DNA from: Aplectana chamaeleonis
Lineage: Eukaryota > Nematoda > Chromadorea > Rhabditida > Cosmocercidae
Assembly: GCA_029168955.1 (NCBI GenBank)
Contig: JAPDOI010001824.1
Span: 1-64,000, forward strand
Reading direction: 5' to 3'
DNA length: 64,000 bases
Every line of letters starts with the position of its first letter. Positions within the stretch are counted from its first letter, which is position 1. A model generated the notes under the pieces. The model was not told where the DNA came from. It saw only the letters and a list, made by a program, of their open reading frames with translations, and ran no database searches. Below are positions 28,678 through 39,598 of this stretch, in pieces. A program made the position numbers and the translations under genes.

Positions 28678-31600
28678 GGGGGTGTGTATACAAGTCTGTT
28701 GGTACCTGCTCGTTGGTGCCCCTGCTTCTACTGAACCCAGCAGACGTTTGAGTGTACACAGGGAACGTTCGAGCGATATAGCGTGCACAACTATATCGCG
28801 AAAGTATCCCGCACATTGCATAAAGGTGTCGCCGTCCGGCACACTAAGGCCTCTGGTCCATAACACCTTAGGATCCGTACCTAGGGAGCCATGGAGTCTT
28901 TGGCCACAAGCCACAATTTCGCCACCCTGAACTGTCGATCGCTGTCGAGTGATATCCAAAAAACTGCGCTATCCAGACTTCTGAGCTATTTCCATGCACC
29001 GTTTGCTGCTTTGCAGGAAACCCGCCTCAGGATAGACCCGTCATCAGCGTCGGAGAGTACACCATCTACTGCGGTAACGCTGACGATAGGAGAGTGGGAG
29101 GCTGTGCAATAGCTGTAAGGGAAGGATTTCAATGGTATGGTCAAGGAGTTCGGCTCAACGTCGTGTCGGAATGCATTCGTACGACTGCGGGATCACAGAG
29201 GATTCAATCTGTGGATAGTGAGTGCTCATGCGCCCACTGAAACCGCCGAAGACAATTCGAAGGATGCGTTTTATGAGGAACTCAATACGTTGCTGGCCAG
29301 GATACCTTGTCAACATGCTGTTGTCGTGGGGATTGACGCAAATGCGAAGATGGGACTTGATCAGGAATCCGAAGTACTCGGTAAATGGTTCTACCCAGTG
29401 GAGCAAACATCGGACAATGGCTACCGCCTTGTCGACTTTTGTGAACGCAGTGGTCTGATTATTGCATCGACATTCAAGAGGAATCATCCCCGCCATCAGC
29501 TTACGTGGCAGGGACCAACCCAGCTATCTCCAGAAGAGCAGCGGAAGCGGAAGATGACAACTTTGAAACTACAGCTTGACTATGTCCTGACGAGGAATAT
29601 TCCAGTATCGGACATTCGAAGATCTAGAACTGTGTGGGATGTCGCATTCGATTCGGATCACCGTCCTGTTCTGTTGAACTTCACTGCGAGGATTCATAAG
29701 AGGAAGCGAGGGGCTCAGCCTCTCCAGAGGATTGACATGACAAGTCTCAGAGATGAAGAGTGCCAGAGGAATTTCCGACAACGCGTTTCTATTCACATCG
29801 GAGTACGGACTAAGAAGAAACTTTGCGACGCGGATTCTTTTTGTCAAATGCATCCAGGACGCTTCGAAAGAGGCACTCCCGGTTGTACAGCCTAAGAAGA
29901 AGTTCGCCTACGTCTCAGAAGAAACAACATCTACCTACAACAGAGTATGTGCTCTCCGAACTGCAGGAAACTTCGTGGAGGAGAAGCGTCTGAGGAGGAA
30001 GTTGCGTCGGCAGCTTCAAAGTGACCGCGAACGAGTGGACGTGTAGAGCTAAGGAGTTCGAGAAGGCTTGGGAGGAGAAGAATCCGAGGAAAGCCTACAC
30101 GTTGCTGCGACAGTATAGCGGGAAGATGAAGAGATGTTCTCCTGTCTTGAACACTACCAATGGAGTTGCAGTTGGTGATGCGACGCTGCCAATATGGAAG
30201 GATTACTTCAGTTCACTACTGAATCGTCCAGCGCCATCAGTACCTGAGCTCCCGCATGTTCAGAGAGCACATTACGATGTCAGTGAGGAACCGCCGGCTG
30301 AGTCTGAAGTTTTGGATTGTGTCCGGAAAATGAAGAATGGAAAGGCAGGTGGAGATGACAACATCACTCCTGAAATGCTGAAAGCTCTTCCTCCGTCTGG
30401 GATTCGTGAAATGACCAACACCATCCGTGCCATATGGATGAGCGAAAGGATACCCGATTCGTGGAGACATGCGATCTTCGTACCTCTTCACAAGAAGCTA
30501 TCCGTCACGGATCCTAAGAACTACAGAGGAATCTCTACTTCGTGTCATGTACAAGGTTTTTAGAACGTATCATTCTCGAGCGACTTATCAAACATCGTGA
30601 AGGAACGACCAGAGATGAGCAAGCCGGTTTTCGACCTGGAAGATCGACCATCGACCAAGTGTTCGTCGTGAGAAGAGTAATTGAATCGTGGCAGCGGTTT
30701 TCGAAGCCATTACAGCTTGCTTTTTTGGACTTTGAAGCCGCGTCCGACTCTCCTCATCGTGATCGATTGCTCAATGCTCTGCGAGCAGATGGAGTCCCGG
30801 AAAAGTATGTTCGGTTAGTCGAGGACATGAACAAAGGAACAACAGCAGCAGTTCGTACACCCGTCGGATTTACGTCAGCATTCGAGGTGAAAACAGGAGT
30901 AAGGCAAGGAGCCGTTGCAGGACCTTTTCTTTCCAACTTCGCCGTTGATGACATCATGCGTGGAGTTGCAGAACAGTTTCCTGCGGATGTGATCCTAACA
31001 CCATCAGGACGCTCCCTTGTCGACCTGGAGTACGCCGACGACATTGTGTTATTCGCTGAAAACAACGCAAAACTGCAAAGGATTGTGAACCTCGTTTCGG
31101 AGTATGCCGCAGCCTATGGACTTCGTCTTCGTCCCGACAAATGCAAGCAGATGTGGGTCTCTCAGAGGCCTTCAACGGGAGTTTGTGTGGACGGACAACG
31201 TATCGAACTGGTGGACGATTTCTGTTATTTGGGCTGTTTGCTGAAGAGCGATGGTAGTTATGCAGCGGATATCCGACAACGATGTGCGAAAGCTACGTCT
31301 GCATTTAATTCTCTAACCAAGTGTTTGTGGTCTACCACCATCGCGAAGGAAGTCAAGTTGCGCGTCTACCTATCCGCTTTTCGCCCTATCATGATGTACG
31401 GATCGGAGACGTGGGCAGCACCGAAAACGCAGATGGAAAGGTTGGATTGCACGGAGAGGAAGCTTTTTAGGCGTTTGCTTGGATATTTCTGGCCGCGTGT
31501 ATGCCATAACGAAGACCTTTACAAGGAAATCGACGCAGTACATAAACGCTTGACACGAGGGAGGTGCCAGCATCTCCTAAAGCCATCTCAAGCAGCAATG

Positions 31601-31952
31601 GAAAGTCGACTTCGACTGCTCGGGCATATACTAAGAAGAACGCCGGATCGTCTCGTACAACACGCTTTGAGAATGCTTCCGAATCCTGTCTGGAAACGGC
31701 CACCTGGGCGTAGGCGAAAGTTCTGGACGGATGTGGTTAAAGAGGATTTGAAGTCACTCGGCATCGAAAGACAGTTCAGGCGCGATGTTTCGTTTCGCAG
31801 GAAATGGAATAGTGACAGCTGGATGGAATGTGTTCAAATTGTGGCTGAAGACCGTGAAAAATGGACACGGCTGACTACTAGGACGGCACACCTCGGTGAA
31901 GATGCGGAATGACCGCGTCAGGCGAAAGCCAACCGATTAAGTCAAGTAAGTC
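28678..31952 (+). mobile_element. Full-length RTE-type LINE, copy 2, 12-bp target duplication
   Basis: The 3275-bp element is bounded by identical 12-mers AGAACCTATAAG (28666-28677 and 31953-31964). The 5' end starts GGGGGGTGTGTATACAAG and the 3' end is the short repeat AAGTCAAGTAAGTC, no poly(A), as in RTE elements. It codes for endonuclease then RT in one ORF with no ORF1. Differences from copy 1 are few. Confidence 0.9.
28891..31912 (+). pseudogene. RTE endonuclease-reverse transcriptase, copy 2, four frame breaks
   Basis: Starts MESLATSHNFATLNCRSLSS (endonuclease Asn motif), then AALQETRL (catalytic Glu), VSAHAPTETAED, VVVGIDANAKMG, LDYVLTRNIP and FDSDHRPVLLNF (Asp-His pair). RT landmarks are KMKNGKAGGDDNITPEML, QAGFRPGRSTIDQVF, LAFLDFEAASDSPHRDRLL (catalytic Asp kept; the usual Phe is Ser), GVRQGAVAGPFLSNFAVDDI and LEYADDIVLF. 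The C-terminal Cys/Arg-rich tail ends HLGEDAE. Frame breaks: between 29050 and 29140, an extra T at about 29850, a 2-bp loss at about 30033 (GAACGAGTGG against GAACGAGAGTGG in copy 1), and indels at 30530-30560. Close to intact but not functional. Confidence 0.85.
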
Positions 31953-32579
31953 AGAACCTATAAGAAAAATCGCGAAAAAAACGCTGGTCTGGGCCAAATT
32001 CGACTCCTGAACTTTCTTGTCTTTTGATGGTGGACGAGTCCACCCCTACATCCTCGGCATCGATGATCTCTGATATCAAGAACATCAGCTGACTTGAAAT
32101 TGAATTTCAATCAATGAACTTTCGGATTTATGTACACATCTAGTCAAAAACATTTAGATTAATTTTTCTTCCTCTGAGTGTCGATGATTTTTGACTGCTT
32201 GGCATGAGACTGTGATCTTTCTGTGCACGTGTGCACGAACTGGAAGTTTAGGGTCTTAATAACTCTAATTCTAGCCCATTTTTCACCGCGCTACCTTCAT
32301 AGTTTTTGGGCTGTTTTTGATCTAAGCTGGTTTTTGTAGTTTTTCGATAACGTTCTTCATCGTGACAACTGCCTTTAATAGTTCGAAAATCGTAAAGTGA
32401 ACCTCAAAATTCGTGTTCGGCGTCCCAAATAACACTCATGGAAAAATTTTGAACCAAACTTGAGACTGTGACCAAGCTACCGTATACCCACCGTTACATA
32501 CCGTAATCCGAGGAAATTCGATAAACCGATCCTAGATTTGTGTTAGGCAGCCCAAACAGCCCCTATGTAGACGTTTTAA

Positions 32580-32975
32580 AGACGCAGTCCAACCTCAGAA
32601 TTAATTTTTCGTTTTTTCTGTCTATCTTGGAGAGAATTTCACGCTCATCACGATGGTGTTTTCAGAATCGCTCAGAACACACTACAAACAGAGTTACGGC
32701 TTCTCAAAAATTTCGATTTTGAACGGCTAGAAGTTCTCGAACGAGTTGTCTCGAGCCCGTATTTTCTCGTTATACGCGGCCATCGTTCCGTAGCAGGCCA
32801 CAATATAAAGCCAGACCGAAAACGAATTGAAGAACATAGGTTTTGAATAAAATCATTCGCGCGTCTCTTCCCTACTGGGGTCGGAAACCTGCCAGTGGGC
32901 GTTGCCCTTTTTTTTCAAGAAGGCGTGGCCGATTTTTTTCCCAAATCCATCAGAAAGCTATAAACGTCACGTTGA
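32580..32975 (+). mobile_element. TTAA element of the AGGCACAGTCCAACC family, 3' part lost
   Basis: Starts AGACGCAGTCCAACCTCAGA after TTAA (32576-32579). Interior matches 61101-61430 (TTTCACGCTCATCACGATGG, GGCCACAATATAAAGCCAGA, CGCGCGTCTCTTCCCTACTG). The right end is missing; the next block (33000-33190) is the dispersed repeat shared with 4335-4440. Confidence 0.6.
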
Positions 32976-33274
32976 GCCCAGCTGTAGGAACTACTAACTT
33001 TAGCCGGCTATAACTGTTTTCGCAGATGTTCGCAGCAAAATCCGACTTCAGATTCAAAGAGAGTGCCAGAGTTGACCAGGAAACGCTCATCAGCAATCTC
33101 CGAATTCTCCTCTCGTCGAACCACGGCACTGTACAACATTCATCAGCTTTCTGGTCCGGGGCAACACCATGCGAGGTTCCCTAGTGAGTTATGCTTCTGA
33201 TATCGGCAATTCAAAAGCTGAGTTGTCATGCGAAATAACGGAGCAACAACAGCTCTGAGAAACAGCGTTGTCAA

Positions 33275-33750
33275 AGGCACAGTCCAACCTCAGAGCCGCG
33301 TTTCTGTTTTCATGCCTATCTTGAGAACGGTCCCACGCAGATTCCAATGGTGTCTCTGGAATCGCACAGGGCCCTCTGGGAACGGTTCCAGGTCCCTCAA
33401 AATTTGAGCTGCAGAAGCATTGTGAACGAGTTGTCCGAGGCGTGTCAATTCCGTCATTTGCAACCGATGTATGCGAGCCGACCTGAATAAAGACAGAAGC
33501 TGGGAATGAAGGGAAGAACGGGGCTATTGATCGGAAACAAACGCTCATCTCCTCACTGATGAGCTCGAAAGATCCTAAAAAGGGCGTGCCAAAGTGGCTA
33601 CCTGATGTGGGCGACCCAGGGTGGCTTCCTCTTATATCTCGCTTACTCGGAGAAACCGAGAGCTCGCGCTTAGCAGGTGCTCTATGAGGTGGGTCTGCTT
33701 CACAATTACGTGGAAGTCTCAGATTTCATCCCTGAGCTTGGACCCTGCCT
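33275..33750 (+). mobile_element. TTAA-family element at a TCAA target
   Basis: Left end AGGCACAGTCCAACCTCAGA, right end complement AGGCAGGGTCCAAGCTCAGG, flanked on both sides by TCAA (33271-33274, 33751-33754). The interior is a diverged relative of 61101-61557. Matching TCAA on both sides suggests the target may be TYAA rather than strictly TTAA. Confidence 0.6.
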
Positions 33751-33797
33751 TCAACGATCTGGGGACATGGCCTGAAATGGCGCTCGATCTGTCGGTA

Positions 33798-34114
33798 CTA
33801 TGACCTGCTAGACTGATAACTTCCCTTTTTCAATGACCCATCCCTGATCCTCTCCAACCGCGTGGAGTAGAGTTCGTGTTCAACTTTCTCTAACTTGGAC
33901 CGTGTTTCGGGAATGCTGGTGCATCTCGGTTTCTTCGTCATACAGCCGTTCTCGTTCGTTAGCAGTGATGAAAGTGTGGCCTCATTCTGAAATGTTGCGA
34001 GGCCGAAAAACGAAAAACGCACTTTGCGCACCTTACTTTCACATTAGGAACCTTCCAATCTAAAAAGGGTAATCGCCGAATCGCATAAAACCATCTCGTC
34101 GGGTCAGAGTTTGA
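33798..34114 (-). CDS. Last two exons of an unrecognised host gene
   Basis: Two open segments are separated by a textbook nematode intron: donor GTAAGG at 34036, acceptor AACATTTCAG at 33987, 50 nt, phase 0. The 5' exon reads RWFYAIRRLPFLDWKVPNVK (open from about 34114). The 3' exon reads NEATLSSLLTNENGCMTKKP, then RCTSIPETRSKLEKVEHELY and STRLERIRDGSLKKGSYQSS before the stop at 33798. The tail is charged and probably helical. I do not recognise the family and could not find exons further upstream, so the start of the gene is unknown. A TTAA-family element ends 47 bp after the stop. Confidence 0.45.
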
Positions 34115-35880
34115 TTAAAGGTGACGGATAACAACATATGGACTCCCAGTTATCGGAGCGAGGAAGAGACCCTATTTGCCCACATTTTTTTGAACAAATT
34201 CCTTCAGTAAGTGAATAAAATCTGCGTGTTATTGCGATATCAGAGAAAAAAATCAAAAAGTCCTCACAGAACAGTTGTTTAACGAAGGCTCGGTGCCAGG
34301 ATGGAACTAAAAGTCTGTTGCATGAGCAGGCTTTTACCACTTGATAAATCAGAGGGCGGAAAAAATGACATAGTTGAGAGGGTATGAAGCTACAGTGATC
34401 TCCGCTGAAACTCTAGTAGAAGATTCCGTCTCCTCCCACGAATCGTGTCGGGGCTGTCACTCACAGCTGCGATTTTCGACAGTGAGGAGTACAAAAATAT
34501 TTTGCACCCAAGTTGAAACTCCGCTTGTTTGCCCAACACTCTCAACCATTTTTAGCGGAGATTCGGGTAACGTTTTTCTCTCACTTCAGAACTTTTAATA
34601 AGCACTGGGCTCTAATATGTAGTCGAAGGGGACGGATGGAGCTCCCGTACCCAAGAGTTTTTGATTGAGGGACGATCATCCAGAAAGTGTTATCAGCGCG
34701 ACTCTTTGTGAGAGCGCCTCAACTGCTGCGCTTGTCGAACATAAGGACAACCTTGTAAAAAGACGGTTTCTCGAGGACATATTCAAAAACACACCTAGCT
34801 GGAGGTTGTCTCAATTATGCCCCGACGTTTTAAAAATCTTGTAAGTGCATATAGTCCTGTGGACCAACAACCCGCATTCAAAATACTCTAAACAGCTCAG
34901 TGGATTCAAAAAAAGGGCAATAAAAAGAATCAAGCAAACAACTTATCGCACTGAAAAAATAACAAGCTCGCTCAGTACGAAACTCAAAATTGCAGCTCTA
35001 AGGCTGTCCGAATTTTATCCTCGCCCTTTTATGCAGTTTTGCAAGCTTTTTATTCAGAGTTTTCCAGGCTTTAGGATGAATACACTTGTTGTCATCAGTG
35101 TTTTCAATTGCTAGTTTGCAACTGGACGATTAAGCTGGTTTTTACAAAATGTATAACAATTGATACAGTTGTGATGACGCTTGTGAATTCAGATTCGTAG
35201 CTGTAAGAGAATTTTGTCGAACCGGGATACGGAGGGCTCCAATCGAATTATTAGGTAATTTTTATAGCGTTTGGAAAAAAATGTCTAGGATTTCGCTCAA
35301 AACTTTTTTCTGGGAGCCACTGGTGGCCCCAAACACGAAAAAGGGTTTCCGATTCTATTTTGAAGGTTACCGCAGGTTGCGGTGGATATACCGCCAGTCG
35401 GCTGGCGTAACCTGCCCTGGTGAAGAAAATAGAAAAGAAAAAACCTGAAGAAAAAAAACATAAATGAACACCAAATTCGCGTTTGGCTTCTCGAAGAACC
35501 CCTCGGAAAGAAAGTATAAGGAAAGAGCGTTAAACGCATCTGCATAAAAGCAGCGGGAAAAAAGATCTCTTGATTATTTCGGGGATTACTTTTAAAACTT
35601 TATTGTTTTGTTTGCGCCGCGTCACTGGTATGAATCCACTTTGAATGATACGCTATTTAGTGTAAAAACAAAATGTTTAGCAGAAGTCACTAATGGATTG
35701 TTGCTCCTTGTTTGGTGGCCAGTTCGATCTTAAAAGGCGCTGTTCTCGTTTAAAAAACCATATTTTAGTTTTCTATGTTTTTGAGTAGGCAAGATAACGA
35801 AGTAGTGAATGATAGGGGAAAGTCCTCATGAAACTCTAGACTATCGGAGAAAAAAGCATTTTGCGTCATTTTAAAATCAT
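34115..35880. other. No gene recognised; fragments of the 8911-9970 repeat at 35300-35500
   Basis: 35310-35490 contains TTGCGGTGGATATACCGCCA and ACACCAAATTCGCGTTTGGC, related to the recurrent motif of the 1.06-kb element. The rest is unassigned; it may hold upstream exons of the gene at 33798-34114. Confidence 0.3.
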
Positions 35881-35884
35881 TCCC

Positions 35885-36312
35885 GACTTCTTTTAGCTTA
35901 CTGCACGATCAAGAATACGACAAAACCTAATGCAAGCAAGGGACAAGTATCCAGCGATTTTTGATTTCTGCTTCAATTTGCACACATTTTTCTCCATTGT
36001 TGTGCCATCCTGAGACTGTGAGGCGATCTGTGTCACAATTTTAATTACTTCTTTCAGAATACAGATGTTATTGCTCAAGGGCAGGTCAAAACTAAACTCT
36101 CCGTAGCTAATCAGTCGGATAGGAAGTGCAGTAATTATTTTTCGAAAATTCAGGTTGAAGTATACACTTTTGGAAATTTTTGACCACAAAAAGTGTTAAA
36201 TTTTTTTCAGTATCTGAGGAGGGCGCAAAAGTTTCGTACATTTTTTTCAGAAATTTCGATCTCCAAGGACGTAGCTTCGTCGAGGTCCTGGACAACGGTC
36301 TGCCTGACCCTG
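35885..36312 (-). mobile_element. Inverted relative of the hAT-like element at 39599-41320 (partial)
   Basis: On the minus strand it starts CAGGGTCAGGCAGACCGTTG (36312 downward) and runs through GACGAAGCTACGTCC to AGCTTACTGCACG, matching 39599-40015 throughout. The far end was not located, so it is either truncated or decayed. Confidence 0.6.
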
Positions 36313-36476
36313 TTTCACAGATTGGCCTCACGTTTCGCCGATTGCTGCGACCGACTTCATCGAGAGTTTGAATCTGCGCTTTTTCTTCCACGAACTACTG
36401 GAATTAATTGGAGAACAGATCATCATGGTTTCATTTTGATGAGTATACATAGGCTGATTCAAACGGGAAGATTTAA

Positions 36477-36910
36477 AGGCAGGATTCGCTATGAAAACGA
36501 TTTTCGAGCTCTCTTCATGAGAATGTGATTTGGTTATCACGAAAGTAAAAATAAGGGAAAAAAACAGGAAACTAACTGGAAAAACGCTCAAAAACAAGGT
36601 ATAACGGCTAATTACAGGTGTCGGGCGGCCCCATAATTGATGAGATTTTCATTAATGCTTGTTTATCCGTCTTTTATGTTGGTGTTAAAGTAGACAGCAG
36701 TCTCCAGAAGTTTTCAGAAATCTATTCAAAAGCAAAATAAAAGTTGACGAAACAGGCATTTATAGAAATCTCGATGATTAGGGGCGGGCGGACACCAAGC
36801 AATAACTTGTTACTGAGCGTTTTTTCTACAACTTCATTTCACATTTGTGATGACCAGACCTACCTTCTCATGAGGATAGCACAGAACCGTTTTCATCGCG
36901 AACCCTGCCT
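36477..36910. mobile_element. TTAA element, family with ends AGGCAGGRTTCGC
   Basis: Left AGGCAGGATTCGCTATGAAA, right complement AGGCAGGGTTCGCGATGAAA, TTAA on both sides (36473-36476, 36911-36914). 434 bp, no coding. Its right end recurs alone near 46975 and 55205. Confidence 0.7.
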
Positions 36911-36969
36911 TTAACTTCCTTAAATACCTGAAGTGGACGCATGGTATCGAGGCAGGAGCTCTGATCAGC

Positions 36970-37510
36970 TTCTCTGAGAGGGTTCGCAGCTGCGGCTCCG
37001 CGACAGTGCAGCTTCAAAGCCTACAGCACCAAACCGGCACCAACGCCGAGCCGCGTCGGCACTATCGCGAAGCCGCGGCGGACCTACCGCGGACCCGTAG
37101 CGGCGATGCGGCAGTGCCGCTTCGGCTCCGCGATAGTGCCGCAGAGGCTCCGGGAGAGTATCTGATATAAAGTTATTTTGAGAACGATAATACAACTAGG
37201 GGGGTCTAATAACAAAAATACGCTTCTGCGGTCGTTAAGTCCTCTGTCTAATAGGGACAGAGGTCAGCGCAGCTTTTGCACTCAAGGAAAGCGGAATGTA
37301 CCTCAAAGCTGGGTAATTGAACCGGCGACTATTTCGTTTTACCACGCAGGATAGTACATCGTACTTCACGCGGGTTCCCTGCTGCATCCTCGCGGAGCCG
37401 CTGCGGTACTATCGTGGCGATGTCGAGGCTCAAGACACGGCAACAAAATCGTTTGACCACGGAGCCGCTGCGGTACTATCGCGCAATTATCGCGGCACAG
37501 TCGAGGGCCC
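36970..37510. repeat. GC-rich repeats of a 20-bp motif in both orientations
   Basis: GGAGCCGCTGCGGTACTATC occurs at 37395 and 37461; in the other orientation GGCTCCGCGATAGTGCCGCA at 37124, GGCACTATCGCGAAGCCGCG at 37057 and GGCTCCGCGACAGTGCAGC at 36995. Composition differs sharply from the A/T-rich neighbours. Confidence 0.55.
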
Positions 37511-37707
37511 GCGGCAAATTTTCTCACAGTTAGTATGTAAGCAGCATGCAAAATAAAATTAAAAAACTAGCCACCAAACAAGAAGCAAAAGTGGATTACT
37601 GATTTTTGCAACACTCACAATCCAATAGGTAGCCTACCATCCAAAGTGGACGCAAACTAGTGACGCGGTGCAAAAAAAACACGAAAGTATCGAGAATAAC
37701 TTTTTAA

Positions 37708-38245
37708 AGGCAGTAGTCACGATGAGAACCGTTATCGAAAAAACTACAGAAATCAGTTAAGATAAAAAACAGCTGAAAACTATAAAGGTGGCGGGGTGAA
37801 AAACGAGCTAGAATTAGAGTTTCTAGGGCCCAAAGAAGCCAGTTAGTGCACACGTGCCCAGCGCCGACCCTAAAGATCGCAGTCTCATGCCGAGCAGTCA
37901 AAAATCATCAACATTCAGAGGAAGAAATAAATGCAAATTTACCGAATAAAAGCAGTTGAACAATGAAAGCAAGCACTTCAGTGAATGTTTTTGACTAGAT
38001 GAGTCAATGTTCATTGATTGAAATTCAATTTCAAGCCAGCTGACGTTTTGGTATTAGAGATCATCGATGCCGATGATGTGGTTTGGGCTCGTCCACCATC
38101 AAAATACAAAGAAAGTTCAGGCTTCAAATTTGGACCAAAACAGTGGTTTTTTCGAGATTTTTTTGTACAGGTCCTACTACTCGAAACCCAAAAAAGGGTT
38201 CAGAGAGAAAAAGAAGAAAAGCATATTTGATTGCGACCACTGCCT
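37708..38245. mobile_element. TTAA element, AGGCAGTAGTCACGATG family, intact
   Basis: Ends AGGCAGTAGTCACGATGAG and, as complement, AGGCAGTGGTCGCAATCAAA; TTAA at 37704-37707 and 38246-38249. It is the uninterrupted version of the element split by the RTE at 28678-31952. 538 bp, no coding. Confidence 0.75.
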
Positions 38246-38289
38246 TTAAGAAAGCCAGAGACCTGAAATTTCTGCTATAGTTTTTTTAA

Positions 38290-38480
38290 ATGTGCAATAT
38301 CGATTACATTCGGCAACGAGGGCGACCGACGCGGCGTGAACGGCGGCGCGGGGCACCGCAGAGTGTTTTGTCGCTGCGACCGCCATTTTCACTGCCAGCA
38401 AGCGGCAACCGACGCGGCGACGATAATGTTCAGAAACATTTTTGCCGCGTCAAGGTTGTCGCTCGGCGACCACTCGACGG
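38290..38480. mobile_element. MITE-like repeat related to the 21688-21928 insertion
   Basis: Reverse complement of the insertion in the Tc1-like transposase. Ends show degenerate inverted repeats (GAGGGCGACCGACGCGGCG against GCCGCGTCAAGGTTGTCGCTC). The centre AATGTTCAGAAACATT is palindromic. Confidence 0.55.
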
Positions 38481-38505
38481 TCACTGCAACTCCGCAGACC
38501 CCTTA

Positions 38506-38988
38506 CAGGCAGTGTTCACGATGATTTTCATTTCCGAGTTTTTCACATAAAACAAAGCGTTGGCCTTCAATTGTTACCAAAATTACGAAGAAACGGCGAG
38601 AAACGCATTTCAGTATTAGTAACGTCGTATTTCAGTGACATTATTCTATAACATGGACTAGTTGCCCGGTTGGATTAACATGTTCATGGTGGTTGTCACC
38701 GGTGAAAAATGGGGTCAGTCGAAAATGGAAAAATATTTTATGCGAAAGAGTATTAGTTAGGGTCCGAAGGAAGGGACGGAGCAACAGAGAGCACAAAGTG
38801 GCAAAGGACGGGTCCACAAAACATTTCGTCGTCACAACGAACAGTTCCTGTGAGAGTAAAGTGGCGGGTTGAGAGCAAAGGATTTCGTGTCCGTTTTTCG
38901 CGGTTTCTCGGTCATTTTAGTTCTACCCGGGTCAATTAATCGATTTCGCGAATAATCTCAAAATTGAAATTTATCGTGAACGCTGCCT
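38506..38988. mobile_element. TTAA element, AGGCAGTGTTCACG family, copy 1
   Basis: Left end AGGCAGTGTTCACGATGATT after TTAC (38502-38505, a decayed TTAA); right end complement AGGCAGCGTTCACGATAAAT before TTAA (38989-38992). Matches 57249-57738 along its length (GTCACCGGTG, GGGTCAGTCGAAAAT). Confidence 0.75.
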
Positions 38989-38992
38989 TTAA

Positions 38993-39510
38993 CGCAGCAA
39001 AATCCAGCTTATAGTTTTTTTAGAAGGCTATATTGCGGTTGCGACCGCCACTCCAAAACTACGGTGGAAAACCTGGCACTTCGTCAGGTTTCGTTATCGA
39101 TCGACAGCAAAGCCGATTTTCTGGGTGAGTTATAGTTTTTTGTTATTTTTTCTTGTTTGTTTATGCTTTATTTTTGTTCCTGACTCTTTAAATAATGCAA
39201 TTATGGTCTTTTCTCAGTGTATTAGGGAAATTCGCCGTATTTTTTTTTGAAAAATAGCTTTGAAAAAAAAACTACCAAGCCCGAACAGTCGGCAAAGTCT
39301 CCTCACACACTAGAAAAAGGCCCCTATTTGCACAATAATAGAGTCAGCAGCAAAAATAGAGCAGAAACAAGCGTTAAAAAGAAAAAACCTTAACTCACCC
39401 AGGAAATCAGCTATGCTCTCGATCGGTGACGAGATCTGGCTGAGTGCCAGGTTTTTCACGGTAGTTTTAGTGTGTCGGCCGCAACCGCTCCATAGCTTTT
39501 TGACATTGCG
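38993..39510. mobile_element. Second TTAA element chained to the first
   Basis: Starts CGCAGCAAAATCC directly after the TTAA at 38989-38992 and ends GACATTGCG before TTAA at 39511-39514. Arms of about 110 bp pair (ATTGCGGTTGCGACCGCCA with its relative in GTCGGCCGCAACCGCTCC; CTGGGTGAGTTATAGTTTTT with AACTCACCCAGG). It shares no ends with the neighbouring family apart from the target. Confidence 0.65.
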
Positions 39511-39598
39511 TTAAAGTGTAGCTTTATTGCACGTCTAGGCGAAAAATAAGGTTGGGCGCATACCGGTGACGCGCCTTGTTTGGTAACACTGCGTAGTA

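Larger units (their letters stand above)
28596..32374. mobile_element. TTAA element (AGGCAGTGGTC family) split by a full-length RTE LINE
   Basis: Outer ends AGGCAGTGGTCGCGCTCAAA and, as complement, AGGCAGTTGTCACGATGAAG, flanked by TTAA at 28592-28595 and 32375-32378. Removing the LINE leaves a sequence that is the reverse complement of 37708-38245 throughout (for example GGTGGACGAGTCC and GGCATCGATGATCTC). The LINE therefore came later. Confidence 0.8.
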
